A DNA stretch of 64,000 nucleotides. It comes from Isoetes taiwanensis (lineage: Eukaryota; Streptophyta; Lycopodiopsida; Isoetales; Isoetaceae). The stretch spans positions 644,658-708,657 of the forward strand of contig JAJEKV010000101.1 in the NCBI GenBank assembly GCA_021234155.1. Reading direction: 5' to 3'. Of the stretch, positions 22,493 to 34,518 are shown in pieces. A program made the position numbers and the translations under genes. The notes beneath the pieces were generated by a model. It searched no databases and had not been told where the DNA came from. It was given only the letters and a program-made list of their open reading frames with translations. Numbering within the stretch: the stretch's first letter is position 1; each line of letters starts with the position of its first letter.

Positions 22493-23977
22493 TCAATATG
22501 TTGTCATAACAGCATATTCACCTGGTGAAAAGTGACAGGAAAAAAAAAAAAAAAGGGACTTTGCTTGCGGCAAGATAAATACAGATTTTCCTTTCCTTGC
22601 TGCCTTGAATGACAGAAATATTGGTGGCCTGCAACAGATGAAGATGGCATTAGCCAAATATCTCAAGCACGTTTCTTACCATATATACTAATGTATCCTT
22701 ATGGGAGCTGAAAAGATGGCTAGCTTGCTACCTCTCCAGATCACCCCTTATAATAGAGTACATTAACCGCAACACTGCAGAGAGCTTTGAAAGTTTAAGC
22801 AGCTTTGACCCCTGCATCAAAATACAAAAACGAAAGGGAAAGCTATAATGGGAAATGAAAAATGGGTAGGCAACAAATTAGAATCACGAACAAATTGCAT
22901 GCCTTTTTCAATGATGCATATGCAAGAAACTATCAAGTCATACAAATGCAGGGGCTTACATACATATTAAAGACAAAGGAAAATAGAGCTCCATGGTATT
23001 GATATCCAATGAAGACAGAAATGGGCGTTTAGCAAGCCTCCTTCCCAATATAGTTTGTGAAAATCTACATATTTGATAGATTCTGTTGAAAATAATGCCA
23101 CATAATAGGAAATATCAAAACCTAAACAATAGTAATCTAAGAAATTATTAAGATCTAACCTAATTTGACGCTGCTAGATAATAAAAGTTTGAAATCAGCA
23201 ATTTAAAGTTTCATCTAGTATATTATATTCCTAGAAAGTGATCATTACAAACTAAGCAAAGTAAGAAATTACCCGAGGCAACTTGCTGGCCATTTCCAAC
23301 TCATATCCTTTGATGTGCAGGACTTTTAATTTCACCATTTTGCAAAAAAACAGGAATGAAAGCGTCAAAGGCATAATGTAACTTAAAAATGCAACACAAA
23401 TGAATAATCTAATAATGGAATAACGGGAGTTGCATACCTTAGGATTGCCAAACAAACCCCATAGCAAATGCAATGGATGGATTACAGCCTTCAAAGGGGA
23501 AACAATTGTGAAGATATATAGATATCAAAAGTTCTGAGAGAATCTTGATGATCTAAAGTATTTTGTGTAATCACATAACGCGGGTCCTCCACTTCATCAT
23601 CACCATGATATTAATATATGTCTAAATCAAAATGTCTTATAAAGGAGTCCAGCATCTCAATCTCAGGCCTAGAAAGCTTAATAAGCTTAATAAAGCTTAA
23701 CAGCTTCATTTCCATTTGCAACTTCCATCTGTACAGTCTTCTTTTATCAAGCTTCAACATAGTTGAACAAAGCTGGAGATAATAACTTATTACCAGATAA
23801 TACTGGCAGGGCACATGCACAGCCTTAAATAGACGTACTAATCCTTGAGTTGATTCTATTTTTCACCACGCTACAATATAAAGAACTTTTCTGCTCATCA
23901 GAAGAACTTGGCAAAAACCTATTTTACAGCAAAATCTTTATCATCTTGTTTAACAGTTAATTATGAAGAACATGATT
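22493..23977. other. No supportable gene
   Basis: Possibly the decayed LTR side of the element primed at 22479-22492, followed by AT-rich sequence. Minus-strand frames at 23252-23494 and 23611-23820 are low-information and unrecognised. Confidence 0.35.
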
Positions 23978-24497
23978 TTAATCAGCCAGCACCTTCTTAC
24001 GTGAGAAGAACCTGCTAAAGCCTGAGTAAGAATGCTTTTGGGAATGTTCTATCATTTTCTTTAGTTTCGTTCTTGGAGAAGATAGAAGTGATCTCTCAAT
24101 TTTCATCCTGCAACATTTGTTGTGCAAAATGTGATCCATTATAATGGTTTGCATTTTCGCCATGATTAATGTAATTCACCAGATTTGGGTCGGAGCGTAT
24201 GTTTGAACTCCAAGATGCGTTCTTGTGTCCTAATTTGCTCACTTATAGCTCTGGAGTGGCTAAAATCAGAATTTGAGGTCTGGCTATGGATCCAAATAAG
24301 GAAAGCCAAATCATCTAATTGCACATCCTCGTCATGCAAAAATGAATTTCTGGACTTTCCATGTGGTACAGGGGACATGTCCAAGGGATTTGGACACGCA
24401 TTTTCAGATACTCGAGATATCGAATGCAGCTTGCAGCCCATAATTGAGTTTTGACATTCAGACAACTTCTTTGCAGCAACTGCAATTTCCTCTTCCT
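23978..24497 (-). pseudogene. Filament-like plant protein (FPP) C-terminal exon, degenerate
   Basis: After an AG acceptor (aaaatgcag, 24498) the minus strand reads EEEIAVAAKKLSECQNSIM, matching the coiled-coil end of plant FPP/VAN3-binding-type filament proteins. It continues with linker text (SENACPNPLDMSPVPHGKSR) and, after a frame change near 24166, ends LLSSPRTKLKK and SGFSRFFSRKK, the basic Ser-rich tail typical of these proteins, with a stop at 23978. Known FPPs are long coiled coils at cortical or endomembrane sites. The frame change and the lack of upstream coiled-coil exons in the next 1.5 kb make this a likely pseudogene or a gene broken by insertions. Confidence 0.5.
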
Positions 24498-24639
24498 GCA
24501 TTTTAAAAGTAAATAGAGAGACTGTGAGAAAGAAAAGAGATTGAGTCATAGCTAAATACGTTGAAAAATTAGGTTCACCTTTGTTAGTCGAGCCATTCAA
24601 AATAGCTTCATGATGCATGTCAATTCTCATGTGTTTCCT

Positions 24640-25916
24640 CTATATAGATATCACCTTCTGCTCAGTTAAAAAGAAACATATTCATTGCAGCCAATTTTTG
24701 TGAAGCTTTTAGCATATTCTAACATGTAAGAAAAAAGATGAATGTGATCCAGACTTTGATAGAATATTTGAAGAACGGCTGCAGATAAAGTAGGCTTTTC
24801 AGATCAAGCCTCCATTATGTCAACATTATTGTTGCTATGTCAAGTTAATTCCCGGATATATATAATCTTAATGCTTTTTGTTGATGTCTGTAGTATTTTA
24901 TAACAAACTCGCTTAATTTATGAGGGGCCAATTGGTCAGAAACAATTCCATATACACAAGAACATGATGGCAGACATTAACCGATGAAGACGTACAAAAA
25001 CTAAAAAGCACACAGATATGGGCTTCAATTTTTAAGAAGCAAAATGCAAAGTGAGAGAACTAATACCTTGTGGAACTCAGACAATGCGCATTTGAACCAA
25101 AGAACTGTGTGTGCCACTTTAAGCCACAGAACCGCAATTTCAATCAAACACTTCCAATCAACATATCCTAGACCCTGCAAAATGTGAAACAAACTGTGAA
25201 AGGTTTTCCTGTGCAAATTGTGCACTTAAATTTTTTTTTGTCAAAGCCAATCCGTCTATGCCCTGCATTTCCATTTCGCACCAATTTATAATGCCATTGC
25301 CTATAGAAGTAGCACCTAGAACCGGCAGTAATCCTAGAATCAAGGAACCCTAACGAAATTACTTCTTCAAATTGTGGTAGAAGCTCTCGAATTAGAAAGC
25401 GTAAGCAAGAAGCTAGAAATCGATGCCAATTTATAACTCGTGACCGGTAACAAGATTGCGTGATTAAACGGGAGCAAATCATTGAAACGAGCAAAAGGAA
25501 TATTCCTCAAAGATTCCCTTTTTTTTAAAAAAGGGGGTAAAACGAGGTTAAAAAAAAAAAAAAAAGATGCATGAAATTCTATTTTGACCCCCCCAAATGA
25601 CTAATTTTTTTTTTTTGCAACGAAAGAATTGACTTTTTAAAGTGTCACTTTTCTTAGCAAATAGAATGTTCTTCAAGTATGTTTAAAGAGAGAAACTCTA
25701 ATTTCGTGAGGATAAAATATTTAACAAAAAAATTGAAGTAAGTCCAGAATCAAACCAGAGTATTCTCAAAATTTGAAGATAGAATCTTCATATTCACATG
25801 CAAAATTTACGCCTTTTTCTAAGACTCGCTTATGTGCAAAAGTGTGAGGAGGATGAGAGAGGGATCCAGACGCCTTCATATTCATTTATGCCATCGCCAT
25901 CACCTTCACTTCTTTC
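24640..25916. other. No supportable gene
   Basis: AT-rich, with A/T homopolymers near 25510-25620. Minus-strand open frames at 25025-25494 overlap one another in two frames and show no recognisable family. Confidence 0.4.
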
Positions 25917-28900
25917 ATCTGCCATCCGAGGAAGTGCTTGAGTTATCTTCCTCATCACTATCAACATCCGAAGCATTGTCACCACCTTCTTCATCATCTT
26001 CTTCAGTAATTACAAGCTTTTTTAAGCAAATTGATAGTCTTCAAGGCGTGAGACGATTGTCGATTTCAATTTAAAATCATAGCACAAAATAGTCACGCCA
26101 TTAAGGTTCAGCTCGTCCCTACAACCCACCTTCTTGACTTTCTCCCTTTTCCTTGGCTTCTCATTTCTAACTCATATCTACCTTCAAAAGCATTTTCTCG
26201 AAATGTGTTGCAAGCCAATGAATCTTGAGTTTAGTGACTAAGCCTTCCTCCTTGACTGTGTCAAGCACTTTTGCTATCCGTAATCTGGCCGACCTTTGTC
26301 ATCCTCCTCGCCGGAAGAGCAATTAGCATACCTTTGGTAATTTCTCGTGATATTACCTTGAGGCTCATTCCTCGCCTTGGTCCGAGGTACATGACTCGGT
26401 CCTCCTCGCCTTTCTACCGCAGTGCAAATGTAGCACCGCTTTGGACCTGCTTTGGTGTCAGGGGTTGATGGAAGGTGTTAGGCCATTGAAATGGTTCTTG
26501 CAACCGCCTTAGAGCTATATGTTGTACAACAATTTTCTCGCTCGAGAAAGAAATTACTCCACCACATCCCATCTTCTTCTAAGAAGTACTTAAAGCCCGA
26601 GGAAATTCCATTTTCAATGGCTTTTAAGGATGACTCGGGGTACTTTTCTTCCCGCTTGGACTCCTTAGGATTTTTGAGAGGAAGTTGTTCAAAGACGCTT
26701 CTATGAAGGAAGTGTCCGGAATGTATTTAAGGAAGCTGCATCCCTCCGGTGGACTCCAAATTTTAGTTGTGGTATACTTCTTCCCCTCGTAAGAAGCTTT
26801 GGCCATCCTTCAAGTAGAACTTGATATGATGTCGAAAGGTGAGATCATTCAACTTGTTCACAGCCTTTGTTCTCTGCTTGAACGTTGAGAGAAAAACAAA
26901 CTCTCTAAAATCAGCAGCCTCTTTAAGAAGATCGACCAATCGGAGTAGGAGTGTAAGAATCTTCAATAATTCAACTAAAGAAGGAAGACGTAAAAGCCTT
27001 CTTCCTTCTAAGGCCACGTAAAAATCTGGAACATTTGGTCAATCTGATCATGAGTGTGGCCTACAAGTAAGAAAACCAAGCTTCACTTTTCTAAAGATCC
27101 CTAGCTCCACTAACATGGCACAAGACGCAAAGAGTGTTTGATTCTTGTTCTCCCTGTAGTATTGTCAAGTTGCGATAAAGCACCGGGTGGTAATTGCTCT
27201 TGCTCGCATACAGACCTTGTTAAGAATTGTAATTGTGAGGTTCGGGTCACCATGCAAGTTTGGATACGCCAAAAATACTTTGCACTTTAGACTTCCTTTG
27301 AAGACCATAGCTCCTACAAGGTGGACCTTAACAAAACATTCCTCCGCACATCCTTAGGAATGTTCAAGAAATGTGGTAGAGTTGTTTTTTTGTCCATTCC
27401 ATCAATCACAAATGACATGTATTGCAAAGGGACGCTCAAGAGCTTTTTTTTCTATGCTTGGCAAGCTTTCTTCTCTCTCACGCTTGTTGTTCACGATGTC
27501 CGCAAGGTTCTCATTGTACAATATCTCAGAGAAGAAATCAGGTCAAAACATTTTCTCCTCAAACAAGTGAGAGATTGAGAACATGAGCTTACTTCTTTCG
27601 ACCTCTCGCCTTTGCGCTTCTCGTTGACTCTTTAATTCTCGCACACCTCGAAAGCAAACAGACATTCTATGTTTTCTAGGAATTTTCACAAGACCGAATT
27701 CACTTTTCCACACCGTGAAGTGTGAGTAAGAGATGTGCCAAGCCGAGTGCAAGTCTCTTTGTACTCATTAAAAACATCTTTTGGTGATGTTATCGCTAAA
27801 TGATACATGTTGTCAAGTAGGTAGCTTCTCACATGTTTCTCTAAAATATTTCTCCATCCATGACACACAAGAAGAAGGGCATGCATGGTTACAACTCTTC
27901 TTGGTCCACAATGATCATCGATTGCTGGATTTTTGTCCGCCTTTTGTGTATTCTAGACATTCCGTGGACCCTAAACGGTGGACAACCATAAAGCATTTCG
28001 CAAACTTCTTGACGGTTAATGTAGTGCAAGAAGGTGTTGCGGTCTGGTCTTACATGATAAGCTAAGTAGGCATTCGTCTCCGCCAATGTCATGGAACTCA
28101 GAAGTCTCTAACCGCCGTAATTTAGCCATATTAAATTGTTGATGCAACCCAATGAGCAGCATTTAGTTCTCAAAAGTCTCCTCATTTTGTGTTCATCCAT
28201 AAGATTTCTTCTTCTTGCAGAGGAGCACGCCAAACCAAAATCCACCTTGAATTTCTTTGAAGATTGGCTTGAGAACATGTAATCTCTTTGTTCCTCGTTG
28301 GTGTCTTCATCTTCCTGATGAAACTTCTACCTGGGGTGACTTCCTCCGTCCCCGAAAGTGGTGTGCTTGTAGAGGAAAAACAGACCACGTGAAGTTGTTC
28401 CCTAATAGGCTGGGTACAAGTTGTTAAAGGATGGTGATGGCCCATAAGAGGTTGTGGCATCACCGCTTTGTACCATCTTGAAAAGGAGTTCTTGCAAACA
28501 TCTCCTTTAGAGCGACCGAATTCTCAAGAATCCATGTGTCACAACCGCTTGTTGTGTGAAGAGGAGTGCATGCCGGAGCCGCCGTCCTCATTTGTAGTGA
28601 AGTCCCGGGTGAGAGAAATTGTAATCAATCTCACAAATTTCCGTGGTTTTCTCGTGGTTCCTTGTATGTTTGCAACGGCGGGGCTTAAACTACAAAAGGG
28701 GGGTAGCTTGTTCTTGAGCACCCTTTGTTGTGGAGCTTCAGAGGTCCCGGATGGAACAAAGGGTGGTGGCAACCCGTTCGAACCGGTGGTGATTCTTTGG
28801 AAGGAGATGCCGCAGGCCGCCTACGTGACTTGGTGACGGGTTGGAAGGGTGGTGGAAGTCTGCTTTGTGGCCGGACTCCTGTGTCTCTTCGAAGCAACAA

Positions 28901-29031
28901 CGATGAAGCGCAGGTAGGAGCCTGAGAATGCCGGTCTTCACTAGAAATGACGTTGTTCCCAAGCTGTCCTCGAACCGCACGAGCTTGAGACAACAAAAGG
29001 TGGTGGAAGCTTGTTCACGGCTGTTCGCCAT
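25917..29031 (-). pseudogene. DUF7869-like transposase-family gene, relic
   Basis: The minus strand carries, in the family order I recall: a start ATG in a good context (caagATGGCG, 29031); a Pro/Ser-rich N-terminus; a Cys block RTKCCSLGCINNLIWLNY (about 28165); YHVRPDRNTFLHYINRQEVC and GMSRIHKRRTKIQQ (28050-27930); FTVWKSEFGLVKIPRKHRMS (27700); SFVIDGMDKKTTLPHF (27410); AYPNLHGDPNLTITILNKV (27250); RENKNQTLFASCAMLVE (27150); GHTHDQIDQMF (27062-27030); KLNDLTFRHHIKFYLKDGQ (26830); ICTAVERRGGPSHVPRTK (26420); and an acidic C-terminus EEDDEEGGDNASDVDSDEED ending near 25917. The Asn-rich and GHTH..D motifs are the hallmark of DUF7869-type proteins, probably RNase-H-fold transposases. About eight frame changes or stops interrupt it. 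It diverges from the methyltransferase relic to its right. Confidence 0.65.
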
Positions 29032-29089
29032 CTTGACAACCGCAAAATAGTAAAGAGATTTGAGAAACTTTCTCAGAATGCGTAGCTTT

Positions 29090-29669
29090 TCTTATTCCCC
29101 GAATACACGCCAATGTAGTACAAGTAGAAGTTCCAAAGACTAATCAAGTGAAAGTCAAAATAAAAGCTATTCGAATACACAAGAGTAGGATAGTAAAGTC
29201 GAACGTATTCCGATCACATAGAAAAAGAGCAAGACGAAAATGATACCTTTAAAAGGAAATTTCTACGCTTTCAGCCATGTGATTCCAGCCTCTCGAAATT
29301 CAAGTCACCAGCCAAATACTTCGACATTATTATATTCAGAGATCAGATTCCGATTCACATAGAGAAACCATGGACAAAGTCGCTGAGAAAGTACAACGCA
29401 TAATCATTTGCATGTTCTGCTTTTTATTCCGAATACACTTTTTTTCATTCGGCTTAAAGTGTATTCCTAATACACTTTCGCTTTCGAAGGGAGGCTAAGT
29501 GTATTCCGAATACACTTTCGCTTTGAGTACTGGCGTGTATTCCGAATACACTTTCGCCTTTTAAAAAGTGTATTCCGAATACACTTTTTGCAGCTGTCGA
29601 ATACAGGATGAAAGTGTATTCCTAATACACTTTCAGAGAAGGCCAAAAAGTGTATTCCGAATACACTTT
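29090..29669. repeat. Array of palindrome GTGTATTCCGAATACAC between two divergent genes
   Basis: Near-perfect palindromes AAGTGTATTCCGAATACACTT centre near 29431 (partial), 29468, 29509, 29544, 29576, 29622 and 29658, some with a T for the central C (TTCCTAATAC). Half-copies occur at about 29099 and 29170. Spacing is irregular, about 32-46 bp. The array sits in the intergenic region from which the DUF7869-like gene (minus) and the methyltransferase gene (plus) diverge. Confidence 0.9.
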
Positions 29670-30301
29670 CGTGTTTTAGGTTTTAGGGGTTACTTTTCCT
29701 TTATGCTTTTTTAGTTAATTTAGGCGCTCTTGCTGCATTTTTAGCTTGTTTAGACCACTTTTTTGTCAAGATTGCAGTGTTTTTTTGACATTTTTGTCCC
29801 TCTTTTGCCCTCTTTTTCCCTTTTTTGTAAGCCATTTTGTATTCTCGAATAGTTCTTTTGCCACGCTTTTTTCTAACAAGGTCGTGTTTACACACAATTT
29901 GCACGCATACGACTCAAGCAAAGAAGAAACAAATGTAAGAAGCCTCTTAAAATCGCATTTAAACCGCACTCCCACAGAGAAGGGTTGAGGAGTCTGGATG
30001 CGCCCGCTATTTACTTAAAAACTTCCAAACTCAATGGTTTTTACAAGGGTACTTCGAAAGTACAAAGACCTCGACTTTTCTACATGTCCGTTTGAGCCCC
30101 GGAACCAAAAGGTACGATGACAGTGGAATTTGTCCCGCATGGGCACCATCCCGTCCGTGGAGTGAGGTAGTCGGGCAGACCAGTAAGGGAGGGAGATTGT
30201 CTTTTCGCATATCTCAAGGCTTTATTCATGTTGATGAATCCTACCTTAGACTTGTGAAGGTAAATCCACATCCTCTTTATAAGTATGTTTCTCACTACGC
30301 G

Positions 30302-33300
30302 AACAAGAGGTCGCCTTCATCATTAATTACGCTCGGCAATAACGAGCGGAGGACTTCCCCTACAACAGTCGTAACAAGGGGAAGAGGAAGATCAAGGGAA
30401 TTTATCGTGGAGTCCATCACGGTCTCATGAGCCCATCCGTGAGTTCATCAGTTCGAAGAGCAGCCACCTCCACCACCAAAGAAAGAAGCAGGCAAACCAT
30501 AGTCGCTAAAGAGCCTAAGAAAAGAAAAAAACGCTATCATTGAAACGTAAGATGCCCCCCGAGGATGCACACAAGAAGAAGAAGGGGAAAGGTAAAGCAC
30601 CGGGCGCTGCCATCAAAGAAAAAAAAAGTTGATAAAACAAAGAGAAAAATGGAAGAGATAAACCCGCACAAATTTGTGCAAGGTGTCATTTATTTGCCTG
30701 GTCACACAATTATGAAGCTTCCTCCAAAAATGAAGTCGGAGAACCACCACCGCAGTTCGAAAGATATATGCGCACCACCTAAGGAACCTCAAGGACGTAA
30801 TCCCGAGCAATCCCAATGCACATGTAGCTCCAATTGTTGTTCTTTTGTTGATAGAGAGCAAAGGCACAACTCCCCGCAGAGTACGATAGAGAAAATGCGA
30901 CACATATACGCATTATGTTTTGGGTGGGAACCACAAATTTTAAGGCAAGGAGGCAATTATACAAGGAAAAAAAGAATCCTAGGTACTTGTCCGTTTCTCT
31001 CAGGCCGCCTACCGTGGTTTGACCGACGAGGGAAGCCAAAATCGCTGCCAACACTCACAACGCCGACAACGAGTACAAGTTAAAAATGAGCTTTGTCGAC
31101 AAAAATCGATTCATGCACGAGAATATGTTATCTTCAAGGAAAAATATGGAGAGGATCTCAAAAGCCACAAGACTCCCTTGAACTTAAAGAAGCTTGTGCC
31201 ATTGAGTGTTGCCTTAAATACGACGAGGCTAACAAATCCGCATCACTCATTGGTCATGACAATTGGTTTCAAATTTAGCGCTCGTGGATGGCCGGTAAGG
31301 TTACAAGCTTATTCCGTAATAAGATTTAGTGTGCAACTAGCTTCTAAGTTTTTAATTTGTTTGCAGATCCGGGAGCTTCGAATCCAAATATTTAATATGT
31401 TTGAGCGCGGTGAGCTAAAAAGTAAGGGAAAGGTGTCTGAGAAGAAGAAAGGCAAATGACGCCCCAAAGAAAGAAATGACCATCACCGCCCTGAGGGAGA
31501 TGCAGGGGTTCACCGACACGTAATTACTAGAACAAAATTTCCGCAAAAGGTGGTGGACAAGGAGTTCACACTCAAGAAATGTCAAGGAGTTGCACAAGTA
31601 AGCATACAATCATTGCCGCCTTTTCACTTGTAGAATTCTCATCCCGCATAACAAAGAATTTAGTGCCCCGAAATGCTTTCGACCCTCGATGGAACGAAGT
31701 GTATTCCGTAATACACGCTCTCTTCTTTTGTAGTGTAAAAGTGTATTCCGTATCACACTTTTACTCCTTTGAGTCAAATAAAAACGATTCGAATACACAC
31801 TCTAACTTGTTATGCATTGTAGAAGTGTATTCCGTATACACTTTCGCTTCTTTCTTTGCGAAAAGTGTATTCTAGAATACACTTCGCAAACAAGAAAAAA
31901 TATTGATTACGCCATTGTATTCTAGAATAACTTTAGGTGGCGTGGAAGATAGTTTACTTCACGCTTTTCTTTTTCAACCGCTAAAAAGGTTGTGTTTTTC
32001 TTTCTAGCCAAAAAAATGTTATCACCGCCGTATGTCCGATGGAGCAACTCAACGGGAGACGGGGAGAGGTGCAAGGAGCTTTATCCCATAGCTACATCCG
32101 ACGAAAGCGCATGCTTCAAAGACGCACCAAATTTTGAAGGATGGGTACGCCGACTAAAACACGCCATACTTTTACTTGTCTCTGCCTCAATCTCCCCTTT
32201 GTTTGCGTAACAAGAAGAAAAATAAGGACCTGCCGTGTTTTTATGCACCTCGCCGACCGCACGAGAAGAAAGAACACCGGGCGAGAGGAGAACTCTAGAT
32301 GTGGAGCCTTCGATTATGAAAAGTTTAATTTATTTGACCAAAAATAATTTGTTTTCCATCATTCACTGGGACGCACTAATTTGGTTGGGACAAGAAAAGC
32401 CACAAGATTTCACACCGGGGTGATTGCGACCTTCCTTATGGCTTTAAACTAAAGGACGTACCATTACGACGACCACAAATTTTTAAATTTTCGTGAGTTT
32501 AACGCTTTTGCCGACGGATCAAACAAGTCACAACGCCAAGCATCGGGCGCCTTGTCGTGTTTCACTCGAAAGCATGCAATCGCCTTGTGGAGTCCACGCT
32601 TAAAACTCACTTCGATCCCCAAAGGTAAGCCGGTTATGAGAATTTGGTTTGGTGAGTACTTTTATTCGAATACGCTGGGCTTGTTTCTTCTTTTTGTTTT
32701 AGTTTTCTATTCCGTAATATAATTGCCTTTGACTTGTTCTCTTTGTTTGTTTCTTGTTCTCGCTTTTCGCTAGTGACACCACTCTAATTTCTACAGGTAC
32801 AAAACAAATATAAACTACCATGGCGGGCGGGCCGAGATTGCCGAGTAAGGTTGAATACCTCCATGTTGCTTACTGAGTTTCATGGAAAACGCACCATGGA
32901 GCATTTTAACACAAAGAAAGATGCCGTAATTTTTCTAATGTGTTGGAATTTCCAGTGTTGGCTTCAAAAGCTATTGGGACCCTAGTGCACAAGGTAGAAT
33001 TGTTAATCACTACCGTAAGCCTCAAAAGCTAATCAACCATCTCCTAGACATGTTTTCACGCCCGTGAGATTGGGTGCTTGATGCCTTCTCGCTCTCGTAC
33101 AACAATAGCTTGTGCACTTAGGAAGGGCCGAATTGTGTAGCAAAGGACATTGATAAAGAAGTCGCGGCAATTCATCAAGATGAGACCGGCAGCCTTGCCT
33201 ACCCTACCGATGAGCACCAAGAGTTAGGGGCCAAATCCTCATCCGATTTTGCCAAGCCGACCTCTTCTCGAGATACCCATTCACTAGCTCTTTAGAGGAT

Positions 33301-33461
33301 GAAGCTACTTTTGCAGAGCTGAAAGAAGTGGCACTAGCTACCATTCCTCAAGACACCGCAAAAGTAGACAAGGGTAAGGCACAAGAAAAGGATCGATCAG
33401 AGAATCGGGCACGCCAGAATCAAGCAAAAAGCATGATGAAGACTTTGATTTGGACCTTTAG
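30302..33461 (+). pseudogene. Beta-class (N4/N6-type) DNA methyltransferase gene, relic with introns
   Basis: The C-terminal half has the permuted motif order of beta-class DNA methyltransferases (PF01555-like). Catalytic motif IV is CDLPYGFKLKD (32425-32457, a DPPY variant), then RLVVFHSKACNRLVESTL. EYLHVAY (32852) and NVLEFPVL (32937) follow, then YRKPQKLINHLLDMFSRP (33011-33064) leading into the S-adenosylmethionine site DWVLDAFS (33067-33090), with SRTTIACALRKGR in the next frame and NCVAKDIDKEV after another shift. The GxG of motif I is damaged (SRTT), so it is inactive. Upstream are an RG-rich stretch, Lys-rich DAHKKKKGKGKAPGAAIK (30558) and a long linker. Introns with GT-AG ends lie at 31295-31366, 31598-32007 and 32625-32796. 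The 5' end is uncertain. Eukaryotic relatives of this class are rare. Confidence 0.6.
31695..31930. repeat. Second GTGTATTCC(G)TAATACAC palindrome cluster, inside an intron
   Basis: Copies at about 31698 (GTGTATTCCGTAATACAC), 31740 (GTGTATTCCGTATCACAC), 31788 (half), 31824 (GTGTATTCCGTATACAC), 31866 (GTGTATTCTAGAATACAC) and 31917 (half). The cluster lies within the 31598-32007 intron. Single copies of the same motif type also occur in the 72-nt intron (ttattccgtaataa, about 31311) and in the 32625-32796 intron (attcgaatacgc; tattccgtaatata). Confidence 0.85.
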
Positions 33462-34518
33462 TCCTGCCTTTTCCAAAAAACATTAATAATTTCGACCACC
33501 ATGTGATGTTACAAATTGTATCATTGAAACACTCTTCATTATATAATAATTATTTTATTCACTACATTCGGTGTTTTCAAGATAGTACTTTTTGAGAATA
33601 CAAAAGCATGTCTAAATTCTTCCCTTTTCAAGTGTTGGTTTTGGCAAATTCCAAGTTATTTTACACTAGGGGGCCAAAAAGAGGTAAAAATTTACAAGGA
33701 AGTGATGTCATAAGGGTTTTTTTTTCTAAGAAAAAGCCTCGCTAATTTTACGGTTTTTTCGCCGTCTTCGCCCTTTCCTCAATCTCATATTTGGCGGTTC
33801 AAAATTGAAATTGATGACAAACACTCAAAATCTCTTTAGTATAAAGAAAGATAATTTCTAAGGTTGTTTTTTGTAATATGTTATCAAATTATATCTTTTT
33901 GTCCCAATGTTCTAAGTTTATGATGTCATAAGTTTGAACAATTTGCCCTTGTGTTTTGACCGGAAATACATATAAAAGATCAAAGGGTGTGTTTTAAAGG
34001 TACTCAACTTTTTATGTGACGCCAGTTGGTCTTTGGAAACTGAAATTTTTTTCGCCGTCATAGCACTTCACCCGCCATTTCCTCCGGGCTTCAAATTATT
34101 TTGGTCGATCCGAAGCCCGTGAAATTGCCACTTCAATCGGGTATGGTTGTTGATCCGCGGCTTTGCTGATGCGGGTGATGACGCCATGTTCGCAAAGCAA
34201 TTTGAAAGTAAATTTGGCGGTTTTGAAGTTCTTCGTGAGTATAAATACCATGAATTTCTTTGTTTGCTAGATTTCTCCAATTAAATATGGCGGAATGGAG
34301 AGAAGCTTTTCGTGCATCCGTGTGCAAGAATCAAGTTAATTTTGATGTTGCAAAACCGCTATCTAGCCTCCAAGTTTTCCAGTCGTCGACCGAAAAAATT
34401 TTTTTGCGCTTGTTCCCCGGTTGCTGATGCAATTTGTCGACCAATCCGCAAGTGCATTCAAGAACAGAGCCAACAAGTTTCGTGCCGAATGCAAGCGAAT
34501 TTGTGCTAGATATTTACC
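33462..34518. other. No supportable gene between two relic genes
   Basis: AT-rich 3' flank of the methyltransferase relic followed by unrecognised sequence. Minus-strand frames at 34068-34327 overlap in two frames and lack motifs. Confidence 0.4.

Noticed and set aside
25832-26074. Plus-strand Ser-rich frame
   Set aside because: It is the complement of the acidic C-terminal tail of the minus-strand DUF7869-like relic.
27889-28092. piggyBac-like reading of NAYLAYHVRPDRNTFLHYIN
   Set aside because: Following the frame up- and downstream gave the Cys block, DGMD, N-K-N and GHTHDQID motifs in DUF7869 order, which fits better than piggyBac.
30368-30379. gtcgtaacaagg, identical to a small-subunit rRNA 3' end motif
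   Set aside because: The match is 12 nt only; flanking sequence on both sides does not continue as rRNA.
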